A stretch of DNA of 64,000 nt from Kibdelosporangium philippinense (lineage in GTDB: Bacteria; Actinomycetota; Actinomycetes; Mycobacteriales; Pseudonocardiaceae): the NCBI RefSeq assembly GCF_021390435.2, contig NZ_JAJVCN010000003.1:2220655-2284654 (forward strand), given 5' to 3'. Shown in pieces: positions 9,404 to 18,213 of this stretch. The notes below the pieces were generated by a model. It searched no databases and was not told the origin of the DNA. It saw only the letters and a program-made list of their open reading frames with translations. The translations under genes were made by a program, and so were the position numbers. Positions within the stretch are counted from its first letter, which is position 1. Every line of letters begins with the position of its first letter.

Positions 9404-9426
9404 GCCGTGAAGGTGGCCTTCACGGC
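9404..9426. terminator. bidirectional terminator hairpin
   Basis: GCCGTGAAGG at 9404-9413 and CCTTCACGGC at 9417-9426 form a perfect 10-bp stem with a 3-nt loop between two convergent genes. A partial copy (TGCCGTGAAGGTCACC) lies about 60 bp to the left. Palindromes of this sequence are common intergenic repeats in Amycolatopsis relatives. Confidence 0.7.
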
Positions 9427-9434
9427 AAACGGCA

Positions 9435-10028
9435 CTAAACGCGTTGGGCGAAGCCGGGGTAGTCGATCACCAGCCCGTTGCTGTCCACGGTCAGGTCAAC
9501 GTCGATCGAGCCGTACTTGTAGTTCACGACGGACATGTCGTCGCCGATCGACACCGTCGTGTACGTCTTCTGCATGAGGTTGACCGTCAAGGTCGGCAGG
9601 GACACGTGCACAACCGGCAGTTCGTGGCTGCCTGCTTCCTTGTGCAGGCCGAGCCGGCGGATCGCCAGGCAGTTGAACAGCACCGCGCCCTCGACGTCCA
9701 CGTCCATCGAACCGCCGAACGCGCCGCGTTCACTGCCGGAGCCGCGGTCGACCAGCCAGAGGCCGTCCTTGGTACGGGTGACCGAGATCTGGCATTCGTC
9801 CTCGGCCGTGGTCGCACGGATCAGCAGGCGGCCGAAGGCGCCGACTTGGTCGGTCGTCGCTTCGAGCGAGGCGCTGAACGCGGGCCCGTCGTCGGATGCC
9901 GCGGCGATGATTCGACCGGACGCCTTCAACCGGCTGTCCGCGACGAGTAACCGGACCGACTCGAGCCGGGGCGACGCGACGCCCTGCCAGGTCAGGATGG
10001 TGGGTTTGCGGGTGATCGTCGTGGTCAC
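9435..10028 (-). CDS. putative glycolipid-binding protein (DUF1089-type)
   Basis: 197 residues of mostly beta-strand character. It matches the pattern of the 'putative glycolipid-binding' family (PF06475): WQGVASPRLESVRLL near the start, a central WLVDRGSG and GAVLFNCLAIRRLGL, and a late SIDVDLTVDSNGLVIDYPG. No signal peptide. Its GTG start overlaps the stop of the upstream antitoxin-like gene by 4 bp, so the two are translationally coupled. The biochemical activity of the family is poorly known. Confidence 0.75.
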   Translation of the reverse strand: MTTTITRKPTILTWQGVASPRLESVRLLVADSRLKASGRIIAAASDDGPAFSASLEATTDQVGAFGRLLIRATTAEDECQISVTRTKDGLWLVDRGSGSERGAFGGSMDVDVEGAVLFNCLAIRRLGLHKEAGSHELPVVHVSLPTLTVNLMQKTYTTVSIGDDMSVVNYKYGSIDVDLTVDSNGLVIDYPGFAQRV

Positions 10029-10219
10029 GCTTTGTCCTGCTCGGGCTTGTCCGGGATCATGTCCTGGATCTTGTCGACGACGGCGTCGACCTGGGACTCG
10101 TGCCCGAACTTCTGCTTGGCGAAATCGCCAGCCTTCTCGACACCCTCTTCGATCTTGTCGCCGTGCTCCTTGACAAGGTCCTGCGCCTTGTTCTTGAGCT
10201 CGTCGAAGTTAATACCCAT
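10025..10219 (-). CDS. MT0933-like antitoxin-family protein
   Basis: 64 residues: MGINFDELKNKAQDLVKEHG followed by EGVEKAGDFAKQKFGHESQVDAVVDKIQDM. This is the pattern of the MT0933_antitox family (M. tuberculosis Rv0909), small amphipathic helical proteins. The usual partner toxin, an SRPBCC protein like Rv0910, is absent; a DUF1089-type gene is coupled to it instead. The AGGAAG ribosome binding site of this gene lies inside the 3' end of the neighbouring tnpB frame. The antitoxin name rests on family membership only. Confidence 0.75.
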   Translation of the reverse strand: MGINFDELKNKAQDLVKEHGDKIEEGVEKAGDFAKQKFGHESQVDAVVDKIQDMIPDKPEQDKA

Positions 10220-10220
10220 G

Positions 10221-11636
10221 TCATCTGCTTCCTACTCGTGACCTTCGGACGATTCGCTCTCCGCCCCCGGAGGATGGCTGGAGTCCAGGATCGGCAGTCT
10301 GATCCGGTTGGCGATCGGCCCGTTCCTGCACGATGCGTTTCCCGCGCTGATGCGACGTGTGCAGGGTGATGTCGGGGTCACCCACTCGATGCAAGACGTT
10401 GATCGCTGCAGCGTGATCTGCGTGCCACACCACCCCGCACCGAGTGCAGTGAAGACGGTCCCCGCTGCGCCGCCCAAGGGCTCTACAGCACGGTCCGACT
10501 TGTGAGGTGTAGGCAGCGTTGACCAGCGTGAGCACAGAACCTCTGCGCTCCGACACGTTCGCCAGCGCCTCGGCGGTTATCCCCTTGGTCCATGCCGCCA
10601 TACGCCGGTTGACGTTCGGGCCGCGACGACGCGAGTCCCCGGTGAACGTCTTAGTCAGGTCCTCAGCCGCGATCATCGAGGCTTTGTCCACGACAGCGTG
10701 CACCGCGCGGAAAGTTGCAGTCCGCACCGTCTGCTGCCAGCGAGACGACCGTCGATGGCGCTTCGCCGTACCAAGGTTGTTGCGGGCGATCCGTTCGGCT
10801 TTTCCGCGATCGCCAGCCGCAATGGCTTTCTCAGCGACCGATCGGATCTTCGCACGGTACAAGCACTTGTTTCGACGGTGGTCTGACTCAGCACTGAGCA
10901 GAGCGCCAAGTTCAGTTCCGTGGTGGACGCCGTCGGAATCGGTAAGAACTTCGCTGTATCCCTTGTCGATACCGATCTCGCGGCTGCCCGCAGGACGTGC
11001 GGAAGATTTCAGCGTGCTGGCATCGATCTGGTAGTGCACTTCGACGCGATGGTGGCGCAGGATGAGTCGCAAGGTCCCCGTCGGAGCCACAGCGGTGTTC
11101 AAGGGAATGCGCACCATCTGGCGCCGCACAAGGCCAGGAACAGCGAGCCACACGTCGCCACCATCAGCGAGAGTGAACGTTCGGTACTGGTCCGATCGAA
11201 CCACGATCTGATCATGCGTCCGGTTGCGGCCGCGCCGCCAATGCTTACGCATGTGCCTGGACAGCATCGGATCGTCGGTCCAAGTGTCCGATTTCAACAT
11301 GACGAACAATCGTTTGCGCTCGGCAACGTCAATGGCCAACCCGTTCACTACCTTGCGAACTTCCGCCTTGGCGGCAGAACGGTTCGCCGCGATGTCCGCG
11401 ACCGCGTCCCGCAAGGTCTCTTTCCACGCGTTGGCCAATACTCCAAACCGGGCGGCAGTGCCCTCAGCCAGCCACATGTCGCGGATTTGTCTGTCAGAAA
11501 GTCGAGCACCAGAGACCGATCCGTATCTCTGCCACACCTCACTACGTACCCGCCCAAGCCTGCGAGCCTGCTCGACCAGTCGCGCATACTTGCTCGCATT
11601 CAGATCCGCGCTGTATGCCACACGCGTCACCTTCAT
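10221..11636 (-). CDS. tnpB: solo TnpB-type RNA-guided endonuclease (IS200/IS605 or IS607 accessory)
   Basis: 471 residues. The RuvC-like nuclease is split into GIDKGYSEVLTD (first catalytic Asp), IAAEDLTKTF (Glu) and WHADHAAAINVLHRV (last Asp). The zinc-ribbon region reads SQVGPCCRALG and HCTRCG: the second pair is CxxC but the first is an adjacent CC, which is atypical. The ATG at 11636 has GGGAGG about 8 nt upstream. No tnpA transposase lies nearby, so this is an IS1341-like solo element. The last 20 or so codons run into the leader of the next gene, indicating that the element's right end lies there. A guide (omega) RNA would be expected from the 3' end of this gene; I could not fold it. 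Confidence 0.82.
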   Translation of the reverse strand: MKVTRVAYSADLNASKYARLVEQARRLGRVRSEVWQRYGSVSGARLSDRQIRDMWLAEGTAARFGVLANAWKETLRDAVADIAANRSAAKAEVRKVVNGLAIDVAERKRLFVMLKSDTWTDDPMLSRHMRKHWRRGRNRTHDQIVVRSDQYRTFTLADGGDVWLAVPGLVRRQMVRIPLNTAVAPTGTLRLILRHHRVEVHYQIDASTLKSSARPAGSREIGIDKGYSEVLTDSDGVHHGTELGALLSAESDHRRNKCLYRAKIRSVAEKAIAAGDRGKAERIARNNLGTAKRHRRSSRWQQTVRTATFRAVHAVVDKASMIAAEDLTKTFTGDSRRRGPNVNRRMAAWTKGITAEALANVSERRGSVLTLVNAAYTSQVGPCCRALGRRSGDRLHCTRCGVVWHADHAAAINVLHRVGDPDITLHTSHQRGKRIVQERADRQPDQTADPGLQPSSGGGERIVRRSRVGSR

Positions 11637-11709
11637 CAACTACACCTCCCTTCGTGACGCGATCGCGCTGCGCAGTGGTCACATGTTCTTAACAGGCCCG
11701 TCTCGCAGG

Positions 11710-13662
11710 CTACCGGTCACGGCGCACCGGCTGCAGCAGTCGTCGGACGATTTGCCCGCCCGTCCGGGTGTACCAGTCCGGTCCGCGCAGCGTGGCCAGC
11801 ACCGACACCAGCTCGGTGACCAGGCGAGACAGCCTTTCCACATCGGGCATCGGCATCCGTTCCGGTGGACGTTCCTCCCGGATGGACGCGGCGGCTTCGG
11901 CGACCGCCTCAGTCAAGGTCTCGATCGCTTCGGAGTCGATCGGCTCGGCGCCGCGCTGGATACCGACGGCCAGTCCGGTGACGGCGTCTGTCGCCCGTTC
12001 GAGGGTCACGATCACCGGCCACCACGCGGCCGCTTGCAGGCCAGCGGCTGACGGCTCCACAACGGCCTGCTGGAAGGCGTTTCGCAGGTCGGAAAGCTGC
12101 CGGTAGGTCTCCCTGCGCAGTTTCACCCGGTTGTCCGAACCGGACAATCCGTGCTCGATGTACTTGCCGAGCGACTCGAGCGTGCCCAGCAGCTGCGTAC
12201 CGACCCGTGGCCGCAAACTGCCTGGCCACAACAGGTATCCGAAGACGAGCACGATCGCGCAGCCCAGTGCCGTGTCGATCAGCCTTGCCAGCACAAGGCC
12301 CCAGTCGCCGGAGTGCGCGAGATCCAATTGGACGATCACGAGCGGGGTGACGAACGCGGAGAAGATCCCGTAGTTGCGGTCGCGCCCGTACGGCAGCGCC
12401 CCGGCGATGATCGCGACGAGCACGACCAGCATCCAGCCGCGTGGATCGAAGCCAAGAACGGCCGCGCCGACCAGCACGCCGACCAAAGTTCCGACGCCAC
12501 GCAGGACTGCGCGGCCGAACACCGAGCCGAAGTCTGGCTTGAGGACGATCGCCACGGTCAAGGCGACCCAGTACGAGTATTGAAGGTTGAACACCCAACC
12601 GACAAATTCCGCCACGGCCATGCACAGCATCAGGCGCGCCGCGTGCGACCAGGCGACCCTGCCGGTGAAGATCGTCGCGAGCCGTTCGGTGAACGGCACG
12701 TGATCCTCGGGATCCCGGTGGTCACGTTTGCCGCTTGGCGAAGAAAGCCCTTCCAGCCCAGCCCGCAACGCGGCCAGGCCCCGTGAGGCTTCTTCGAATT
12801 CGGGCACCGGCGGCAGTGGTTGGTCCAGCCGGATCGCTTCGGCGACCGCGGTCATGTGGATGACGACCTCAGCGGGCGGCTGCCGCCCGACGTTGACCAA
12901 TGCGACCGCAGCCTCGACCACAGGCGTTGTGTCGGCCAGGAGCGTCATCAGCCTGCGGTACGCCCTGTCGCGCCCGGAGAGGTGCGAACGGGCCGTCAGC
13001 AAGGCGTCGTAGGCGCTGTTGAGGGCTGTCGTGAGCTCACGCCTCGCCGCTCGTGCCCCTGCCGTGCCGGACGCCGCGAGCATGACGGCGATTTCGTCGT
13101 ACACCTCGGCGACCGCGGCACGTTCCGGCCCGGTCGCCTTGAAGGGCCACGCGGCGATCGCCAGCAGCCACACCAGCCCTGCGCCGACGGCGAACCAGAA
13201 CGTGGCCGTGAGGGTGTCACGTGGCTGCCCAGCACCAAGCGCGGCGAACACCAGCATCTGCAAAGCCGAGAGCGACGCGATGTTGCCGCCCGCGCTGATC
13301 AACGCAGACGCCCCGGCAATCAGCACGATGACGGCGGCCGACCACAAGCCATGCCCTTCGGCCAGGCTGCCGAAGAAGAACCCGATCCCGCCGCCGATCG
13401 CGGCCCAGCCGATCCGCCTCGCGCGATAGCGGTACGGGCCGTCCGCGTCGCCGAAGATCCCGCAGAGCGCGCCCATCGAGACGAGCACGCCGATGTCCAG
13501 CCTGCCGACCGCAAGGCCGATCGCGATCGGCGCGGTGATCGTGACCGCAGCCCGGAGGATCCGTTTCCACGGCACCGGCAGCTTGTTCGTCCGGAGCAAT
13601 TGGACAAGCCAATGTGGAGCGGCGACCTGCTTGCCTGCTGCCTTCGACGTCGCCACAAGCAC
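11710..13662 (-). CDS. FUSC family (fusaric acid resistance / aromatic acid exporter-like) membrane protein
   Basis: 650 residues with the two-bundle layout of FUSC proteins. A first group of about six membrane helices (residues 35-175) is followed by a long cytoplasmic helical region (about 180-330). A second group of about six helices (335-480) contains ARLMLCMAVAEFVGW and YWVALTVAIVLKPDFGSVFGR, the FUSC signature block. A C-terminal cytoplasmic helical tail ends in many arginines. It probably exports aromatic or amphipathic compounds, but the substrate is unknown. The GTG at 13662 lacks a good ribosome binding site; a GTG two codons later is an alternative. Confidence 0.85.
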   Translation of the reverse strand: MLVATSKAAGKQVAAPHWLVQLLRTNKLPVPWKRILRAAVTITAPIAIGLAVGRLDIGVLVSMGALCGIFGDADGPYRYRARRIGWAAIGGGIGFFFGSLAEGHGLWSAAVIVLIAGASALISAGGNIASLSALQMLVFAALGAGQPRDTLTATFWFAVGAGLVWLLAIAAWPFKATGPERAAVAEVYDEIAVMLAASGTAGARAARRELTTALNSAYDALLTARSHLSGRDRAYRRLMTLLADTTPVVEAAVALVNVGRQPPAEVVIHMTAVAEAIRLDQPLPPVPEFEEASRGLAALRAGLEGLSSPSGKRDHRDPEDHVPFTERLATIFTGRVAWSHAARLMLCMAVAEFVGWVFNLQYSYWVALTVAIVLKPDFGSVFGRAVLRGVGTLVGVLVGAAVLGFDPRGWMLVVLVAIIAGALPYGRDRNYGIFSAFVTPLVIVQLDLAHSGDWGLVLARLIDTALGCAIVLVFGYLLWPGSLRPRVGTQLLGTLESLGKYIEHGLSGSDNRVKLRRETYRQLSDLRNAFQQAVVEPSAAGLQAAAWWPVIVTLERATDAVTGLAVGIQRGAEPIDSEAIETLTEAVAEAAASIREERPPERMPMPDVERLSRLVTELVSVLATLRGPDWYTRTGGQIVRRLLQPVRRDR

Positions 13663-13673
13663 ATCTAAACAAA

Positions 13674-13704
13674 ACCAGGCCCGGTGGACGCGCCACCGGG
13701 CCTG
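13674..13704 (-). terminator. intrinsic terminator of the TQXA surface protein gene
   Basis: CCAGGCCCGGTGG (13674-13686) pairs with CCACCGGGCCTGG (13692-13704) across a 5-nt loop. On the minus strand it is followed by TTTTGTTTA, a good U tract. It lies just after the surface protein gene and before the FUSC gene. Confidence 0.85.
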
Positions 13705-13718
13705 GAGTGCTAGCTAAT

Positions 13719-14861
13719 TCACGCCTTGCGACGACGACGGTTGAACACCAGCGCGCCCACACCGCCACCCACGAGCACGACACCGATGATCAGCGGCATC
13801 AGCACCGAAGCACCGGTGTTGGCCAGCTCGTTGTCGGCCGGCTTCGGCTGCGGCTTCGGGGTCTCGTTCGGGGCCGCGCCCCACTCCGCGGTACCCGACG
13901 CGGACAGCCGGACGTTCTCGGTCTTCGCCAGGATCAGCGACTGCGACTTCTTCTCGGCGACCTTGGAGATGAACAGCCTGCCGAGCGAGAACTCGCTCTC
14001 GCCGGACACGGTGAACTCGACCTTGCCGGTGGCCACCGACGCGGGAACCTTCACGTAGAACTCGTACTTGTCCAGCTGCTGGATCTTCTGCGCGACATCG
14101 GCCTTCGGCAGCTCAGTGCCATTCTTGTCGCTGAAGATGACGCCCTCGGGCAGCTTGGCCGCGATGGTGATGTCCTTCGCGGTCGTGGTGACCACGTACG
14201 GGCCGATCAGGCTGTCGGCCTTGCCGGTCAGCTTGTTCGGCTCGAGGTTGAGCACCGGCTTGGGCTCGGTGGAGATGCCCTCGCCCGCGTTCTTGGTCAG
14301 GTACTCGTAGACCCTGAAGACGTCCTTCTTGTCCGCCTTCGCCTGGTAGTCCTTCTTGGGCGCCAGGACGTCCTTGAGCGTGCGGTTGTCACTGAAGTGC
14401 CAGACCGCGGCCTGGGTGCCCGCGATCGCCTCGGCGACCGACAGCCCGTTCTCGAAGTCACCCTTGACCTTCTCGGCCAGCTTCTCGGCCTTCAGGTTCG
14501 GGTAGCCGTTGTGCAGCACCCAGTTGATCTTGGCCGAGTTGTCGTGGAACGGCGAACCCTTCTGCGGGTGCTTGTTCCAGTCAGCCTCGATGTAGCCGGG
14601 GCCCTTGTCGTCGATGTCCTGCTCGATCTGGACGCAGTAGGTCTGGATCGTGTCGCCCTTGTCGCCGTCGAGCCGCAGGCCGATCAGCTTGGTGTCGACC
14701 TCCATGCCGTCCATCAGGACCAACGGGCCGTTGACGTCGGCCGTCTTGTCGATCTTGCCGGTGACCGAACCCGCGGACGCGGGCGTCACCGACGCCATCA
14801 TGGCGGTCACCGTCACACCAGCAAGAGCGGCGCCGATGCGCAGCTTCTTCACCCGACTCAC
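13719..14861 (-). CDS. thioester (TQXA) domain surface protein with LANTG sorting signal
   Basis: 380 residues. The signal peptide spans residues 1-30 (ending TPASA). The thioester adhesin domain shows the Cys in QTYCVQIEQD (about 75) and the Gln in AGTQAAVWHFS (about 148). These residues form the internal Cys-Gln thioester in TQXA proteins, which can bond covalently to host or environmental amines. The C-terminus has LANTG, a hydrophobic helix and RRRRKA, a class E-type sortase signal. The GTG start has GAGGGAG 8 nt upstream. No sortase gene is in the window. It is presumably anchored to peptidoglycan and displayed outside. Confidence 0.88.
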   Translation of the reverse strand: MSRVKKLRIGAALAGVTVTAMMASVTPASAGSVTGKIDKTADVNGPLVLMDGMEVDTKLIGLRLDGDKGDTIQTYCVQIEQDIDDKGPGYIEADWNKHPQKGSPFHDNSAKINWVLHNGYPNLKAEKLAEKVKGDFENGLSVAEAIAGTQAAVWHFSDNRTLKDVLAPKKDYQAKADKKDVFRVYEYLTKNAGEGISTEPKPVLNLEPNKLTGKADSLIGPYVVTTTAKDITIAAKLPEGVIFSDKNGTELPKADVAQKIQQLDKYEFYVKVPASVATGKVEFTVSGESEFSLGRLFISKVAEKKSQSLILAKTENVRLSASGTAEWGAAPNETPKPQPKPADNELANTGASVLMPLIIGVVLVGGGVGALVFNRRRRKA

Positions 14862-15036
14862 GTTTGGTGCTCCCTCATTTTCGGTTTGTGCCCCAGCTAC
14901 CCCGAAATTCGCTTACGCGGCCGCCTGCGACACGTTCCCTCTAACGGTGTACGCAGACAAACCGCATGGCGTATATCCACCGATCAGCGGCGTGACTCTA
15001 TCCACCCTGTGAAGTCGCTGTGATGTGGGGTACGCC

Positions 15037-16713
15037 TTACCGGGTCGCCCAGTCGGTGACCACCTGGTCAAGCACCGTAAGAGGAAGTGGTCCACTGCCG
15101 ATCACCAGATCATGGAACGTCCGGATATCGAACCGTGACCCGAGCGTGGCTTGCGCGGCCGCCCTGATCCGCTGGATCTCCAGCCTGCCGACCATGTAGG
15201 ACAGTGCCTGTCCCGGATAGGCGATGTAACGGTCCACTTCGGTCCCGATCTCCAGCGGCGGCATCGGCACGTTCTCGGTCATGTAGTCCACGGCCTGCTG
15301 CCGTGACCAGCCCTTAGCGTGCAGTCCAGTGTCGACAACCAGCCGACTGGCCCTTGTCGCGTCCAACGCCAACATGCCGAGCCGCGCGATATCCCCGGAG
15401 TACAGGCCCATTTCATCGGCCAGCCGCTCGCAGTACAGACCCCAGCCTTCGACGTATGCGTTGACATCCGCGAGCCTGCGCAGCAACGGCAGGTTGTCCA
15501 GTTCGCTGGCGATGGTCAGTTGGAAGTGGTGTCCTGGCACGGCTTCGTGGAACGCCGTGGCCTCGGCGATGTGCTTGTACCGCTCCCCTGGCTGATATGT
15601 GTTGGCGAAATAAGTGCCCGCGCGCTGACCGTCCAGTGAGGGCGGCAGGTAGTAGGCCATCGGCGCCCCAGGCGCTTCCGCCGCAGGCACGGGTTCGACC
15701 TTGCAGCTGTGCGATGGCACGTGTCCGAACCAGTTGGGCGCTTCGGCTTCGGCCCGTTCGATCGAAGTCCGTGCCGTGCTGAGCAGCTCTTCCGCCGAGT
15801 TCCACCGCAACGCCGGGTCTTCGCGCAGCCTGCTGTATATCTCCTGGACGTCCTTCGTGCCGAAGACACGGGAACCGATCTCGGCGAACTCCTCGAACAA
15901 CGAACTGATCAGGTCAAGACCGGTCTGGTGCAACTCGTCGGCCGAGCGCGTGGTCGAAGTGTGCACTCTGGACAGCCGGGCGTAGAGCTCGTCCCCATCG
16001 GGCAACCAGGTCAGCCCCGGCTTGTCCGCCGAACGGCCGTACGGCGCGATTTCCGCGGCCAGCGTGTCCCGGTAGTTGACGAACGCGGGCCGGACGATCT
16101 CGTCGATGATCCGGTCGCGTTCGGCCACAAAGGACTCAGCCACTTCGGCTGGCGGCTGCGCCCTACGCAGCGCGTCGTCGGCCGGAGAAGCGGCGAGGTA
16201 CCGGTCGAGGTGGGTGATCGCGGCCTGCACCAGGTGCTGCACCGGAACACGGCCAGCGGCAACGCCTTCGCGGTGCCGCGTCAGGTAACCATCGAGGTAG
16301 CCGGGCAGCCCTCGTAGCCTGGTCAGGTAGTCCGCGGCCTTCTGTTCGGTCGGCAACGTGGTCATCGGCAACAGTGTCAGCAGTCCGGCCGCCGGGCTGA
16401 TGAACAGGTCCGTGATCGTGTATTCGGCCAGCTTCGAGTCGATCCGGTCGACAACGGCCCGTGCCTGCTGTGCCACCACGGCAAGAGTGACCGCGTCCGT
16501 GGCGTCCACTCCGGACCTGTCGACCGCGTCGGCACGTCCGGCGATGTCCAGCGCACTTGCCCTGGTCGCCTCGTCCGCCGCCGCCGACGGGTCGCCGACG
16601 AGGGCGTCATATCCGGGCACGCCGAGGATCGACGCACCAATCGGTTCGCGGTCGAAACCCAGCCGGCTCAGTTCGTCCGCCAGCGCGTCAGCCTGGCTCG
16701 AAGTGGTCGTCAT
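15037..16713 (-). CDS. DUF885 family putative metallo-hydrolase
   Basis: 558 residues, typical for DUF885. The zinc-protease-like motif is AFHEAVPGHHFQ (HExxxGH type, about residue 390). Downstream are AYVEGWGLYCERLADEMGLY and RYIAYPGQALSYMVGRLEI, both standard blocks of the family. There is no signal peptide, so it is predicted to be cytoplasmic. DUF885 proteins are related to M32/M3-like peptidases, but substrates are largely unproven. Same strand as, and 10 bp downstream of, the GbsR-type regulator, so the two may be cotranscribed. Confidence 0.85.
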   Translation of the reverse strand: MTTTSSQADALADELSRLGFDREPIGASILGVPGYDALVGDPSAAADEATRASALDIAGRADAVDRSGVDATDAVTLAVVAQQARAVVDRIDSKLAEYTITDLFISPAAGLLTLLPMTTLPTEQKAADYLTRLRGLPGYLDGYLTRHREGVAAGRVPVQHLVQAAITHLDRYLAASPADDALRRAQPPAEVAESFVAERDRIIDEIVRPAFVNYRDTLAAEIAPYGRSADKPGLTWLPDGDELYARLSRVHTSTTRSADELHQTGLDLISSLFEEFAEIGSRVFGTKDVQEIYSRLREDPALRWNSAEELLSTARTSIERAEAEAPNWFGHVPSHSCKVEPVPAAEAPGAPMAYYLPPSLDGQRAGTYFANTYQPGERYKHIAEATAFHEAVPGHHFQLTIASELDNLPLLRRLADVNAYVEGWGLYCERLADEMGLYSGDIARLGMLALDATRASRLVVDTGLHAKGWSRQQAVDYMTENVPMPPLEIGTEVDRYIAYPGQALSYMVGRLEIQRIRAAAQATLGSRFDIRTFHDLVIGSGPLPLTVLDQVVTDWATR

Positions 16714-16722
16714 AACTAGAAA

Positions 16723-17232
16723 CTAGTCGCTGAGGCCCCACTTGCGGTGCAGCTGCGCCCTGCGCTGTTTCCACTCGTCCATGAACGTTGGCAAACGTTC
16801 GTGCATGAAGTCGTAGAACTCCAGGGTTTCCTTCCAGCGCAACCCGGCTGGCGTCTGTTCGCCAAGAAGTTCCATCCCCTCGCGCATGGTCGACTCCCAG
16901 CGGTGCATGGTCTGCTCACGACGGGTGATCGCGTCGTACCACAGGTCGTCCTTGATCACGTAGTAGTCGCGCCGGGACCCGGGCTCACGCTCCCGCTGGA
17001 GCATGTTGACCTGGCTGAGGTAGCGCACCGCGCCGGAGATCGCGGCCGGGCTGACTTGCAGCGACTCGGCCATGTCGGTCGCGGTCATCCGGCCGGAGTC
17101 CTCACACAGCAACGCCACGAACACGCGCGCGGCCATCCGCTGCATCCCGGCGTCCGCCAGCATGGCCGCGTACCGTTCGATGAAACGTCCGATCGCGACC
17201 GTGTCGCGCTGTGTCGCATGGGCCTCGCTCAC
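16723..17232 (-). CDS. GbsR/MarR family transcriptional regulator
   Basis: 169 residues. The winged helix is visible as MTATDMAESLQVSPAAISGA (recognition region) followed by the wing REREPGSRRDYYVIKDD. The long helical C-terminus with WKETLEFYDFMHERLP is typical of GbsR-type regulators that sit beside ABC exporters. The GTG at 17232 is chosen because GAGAGG lies 8 nt upstream. Divergent from the ABC exporter genes, 93 bp apart, so it most likely represses or senses a ligand for them. Confidence 0.85.
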   Translation of the reverse strand: MSEAHATQRDTVAIGRFIERYAAMLADAGMQRMAARVFVALLCEDSGRMTATDMAESLQVSPAAISGAVRYLSQVNMLQREREPGSRRDYYVIKDDLWYDAITRREQTMHRWESTMREGMELLGEQTPAGLRWKETLEFYDFMHERLPTFMDEWKQRRAQLHRKWGLSD

Positions 17233-17325
17233 CGCGACATCCTCTCCCGGGAGATGGTTGCTACACGTAAGTTTATACGCTTTCTTAACTTCATGAATTT
17301 GTGAAAATAGTGTAGCTTCTGGGTC
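17233..17325. promoter_or_regulatory. divergent promoter/operator between regulator and ABC exporter
   Basis: 93 bp, noticeably more AT-rich than its surroundings. TTCATGAA (17290-17297) is a perfect palindrome, and TTCA...TGAA arms also frame 17290-17305, a plausible operator for the GbsR/MarR dimer. No ribosome binding site precedes the ABC gene's ATG, and a -10-like TAGTGT lies about 13 bp upstream, so that transcript may be nearly leaderless. This is inference from sequence only. Confidence 0.45.
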
Positions 17326-18213
17326 ATGACACCCGCGATATCCGTGTCCGGCCTGGTGAAGACATTCGGCCGGACGCGCGCGCTCGACGGTCTCGATCTG
17401 ACCGTCCGCGAGGGGGAGGTGCACGGCTTCCTTGGCCCGAACGGCGCAGGAAAGTCGACGACCATCCGTGTTCTGCTGGGCCTGCTGCGCGCCGACGCCG
17501 GCACCGCCCAGCTGCTCGGCGGCGACCCCTGGGGGCAAGCCGCCGAACTGCACCGCCGCCTGGCCTACGTGCCCGGCGACGTGACGCTCTGGCCGAACCT
17601 GTCCGGAGGCGAGGTCATCGACCTCATCGGCAGGCTGCGGGGCGGCCTGGACACGAAGCGCAAAGCCGTGCTGCTCGAACGCTTCGAACTCGATCCGACC
17701 AAGAAGGGACGCACGTACTCGAAAGGCAACCGGCAGAAGGTCGCACTGGTCGCGGCCCTGTCGTCGGATGTCGAACTGCTCCTGCTCGACGAGCCGACCT
17801 CGGGCTTCGATCCGTTGATGGAGGCGATGTTCCGCGAGTCGATCGAGGAGGAGAAGGGCAAGCGGACCGTACTGCTGTCCAGCCACATCCTCTCCGAGGT
17901 CGAGGCGCTGTGCGACCGGGTGAGCATCATCCGCAACGGCCGTACCGTCGAAACCGGGACGCTCAGCGAACTGCGGCACCTGACCAGGACATCCATCGAG
18001 GCGGAACTGGCTGCCTCGCCGACCGGCCTTGCCTCGCTGCCGGGCGTGCACGACCTGCAGTCCCGTGACAACCACGTCAAGTTCGAAGTGGACACTGCCG
18101 AGCTTGACGGCGTTCTGAAACACCTGACCACGTTCGGCGTGCGGTCGCTGACCAGTCAGCCGCCGACGCTCGAAGAGCTCTTCCTGCGGCACTACGAGGA
18201 TGAGCTTCGATGA
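17326..18213 (+). CDS. ABC exporter ATP-binding protein
   Basis: 295 residues. Walker A is GPNGAGKST (about 36-44), the signature is a variant YSKGNRQK in place of LSGGQ, Walker B is LLLLDEPTSGFD, and the switch is LLSSHIL. The C-terminal 80 residues form the extra domain seen in DrrA-type and antibiotic-export ATPases. Its stop overlaps the permease start by 4 bp (ATGA). Together they form a two-component exporter; the adjacent regulator suggests drug or lipid-like substrates. Confidence 0.92.
   Translation: MTPAISVSGLVKTFGRTRALDGLDLTVREGEVHGFLGPNGAGKSTTIRVLLGLLRADAGTAQLLGGDPWGQAAELHRRLAYVPGDVTLWPNLSGGEVIDLIGRLRGGLDTKRKAVLLERFELDPTKKGRTYSKGNRQKVALVAALSSDVELLLLDEPTSGFDPLMEAMFRESIEEEKGKRTVLLSSHILSEVEALCDRVSIIRNGRTVETGTLSELRHLTRTSIEAELAASPTGLASLPGVHDLQSRDNHVKFEVDTAELDGVLKHLTTFGVRSLTSQPPTLEELFLRHYEDELR

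Noticed and set aside
13614..15023. 469-codon plus-strand frame opposite the FUSC/TQXA genes
   Set aside because: It is an antisense shadow of the TQXA surface protein gene, Arg/Val/Leu-rich as expected from the reversed codons.
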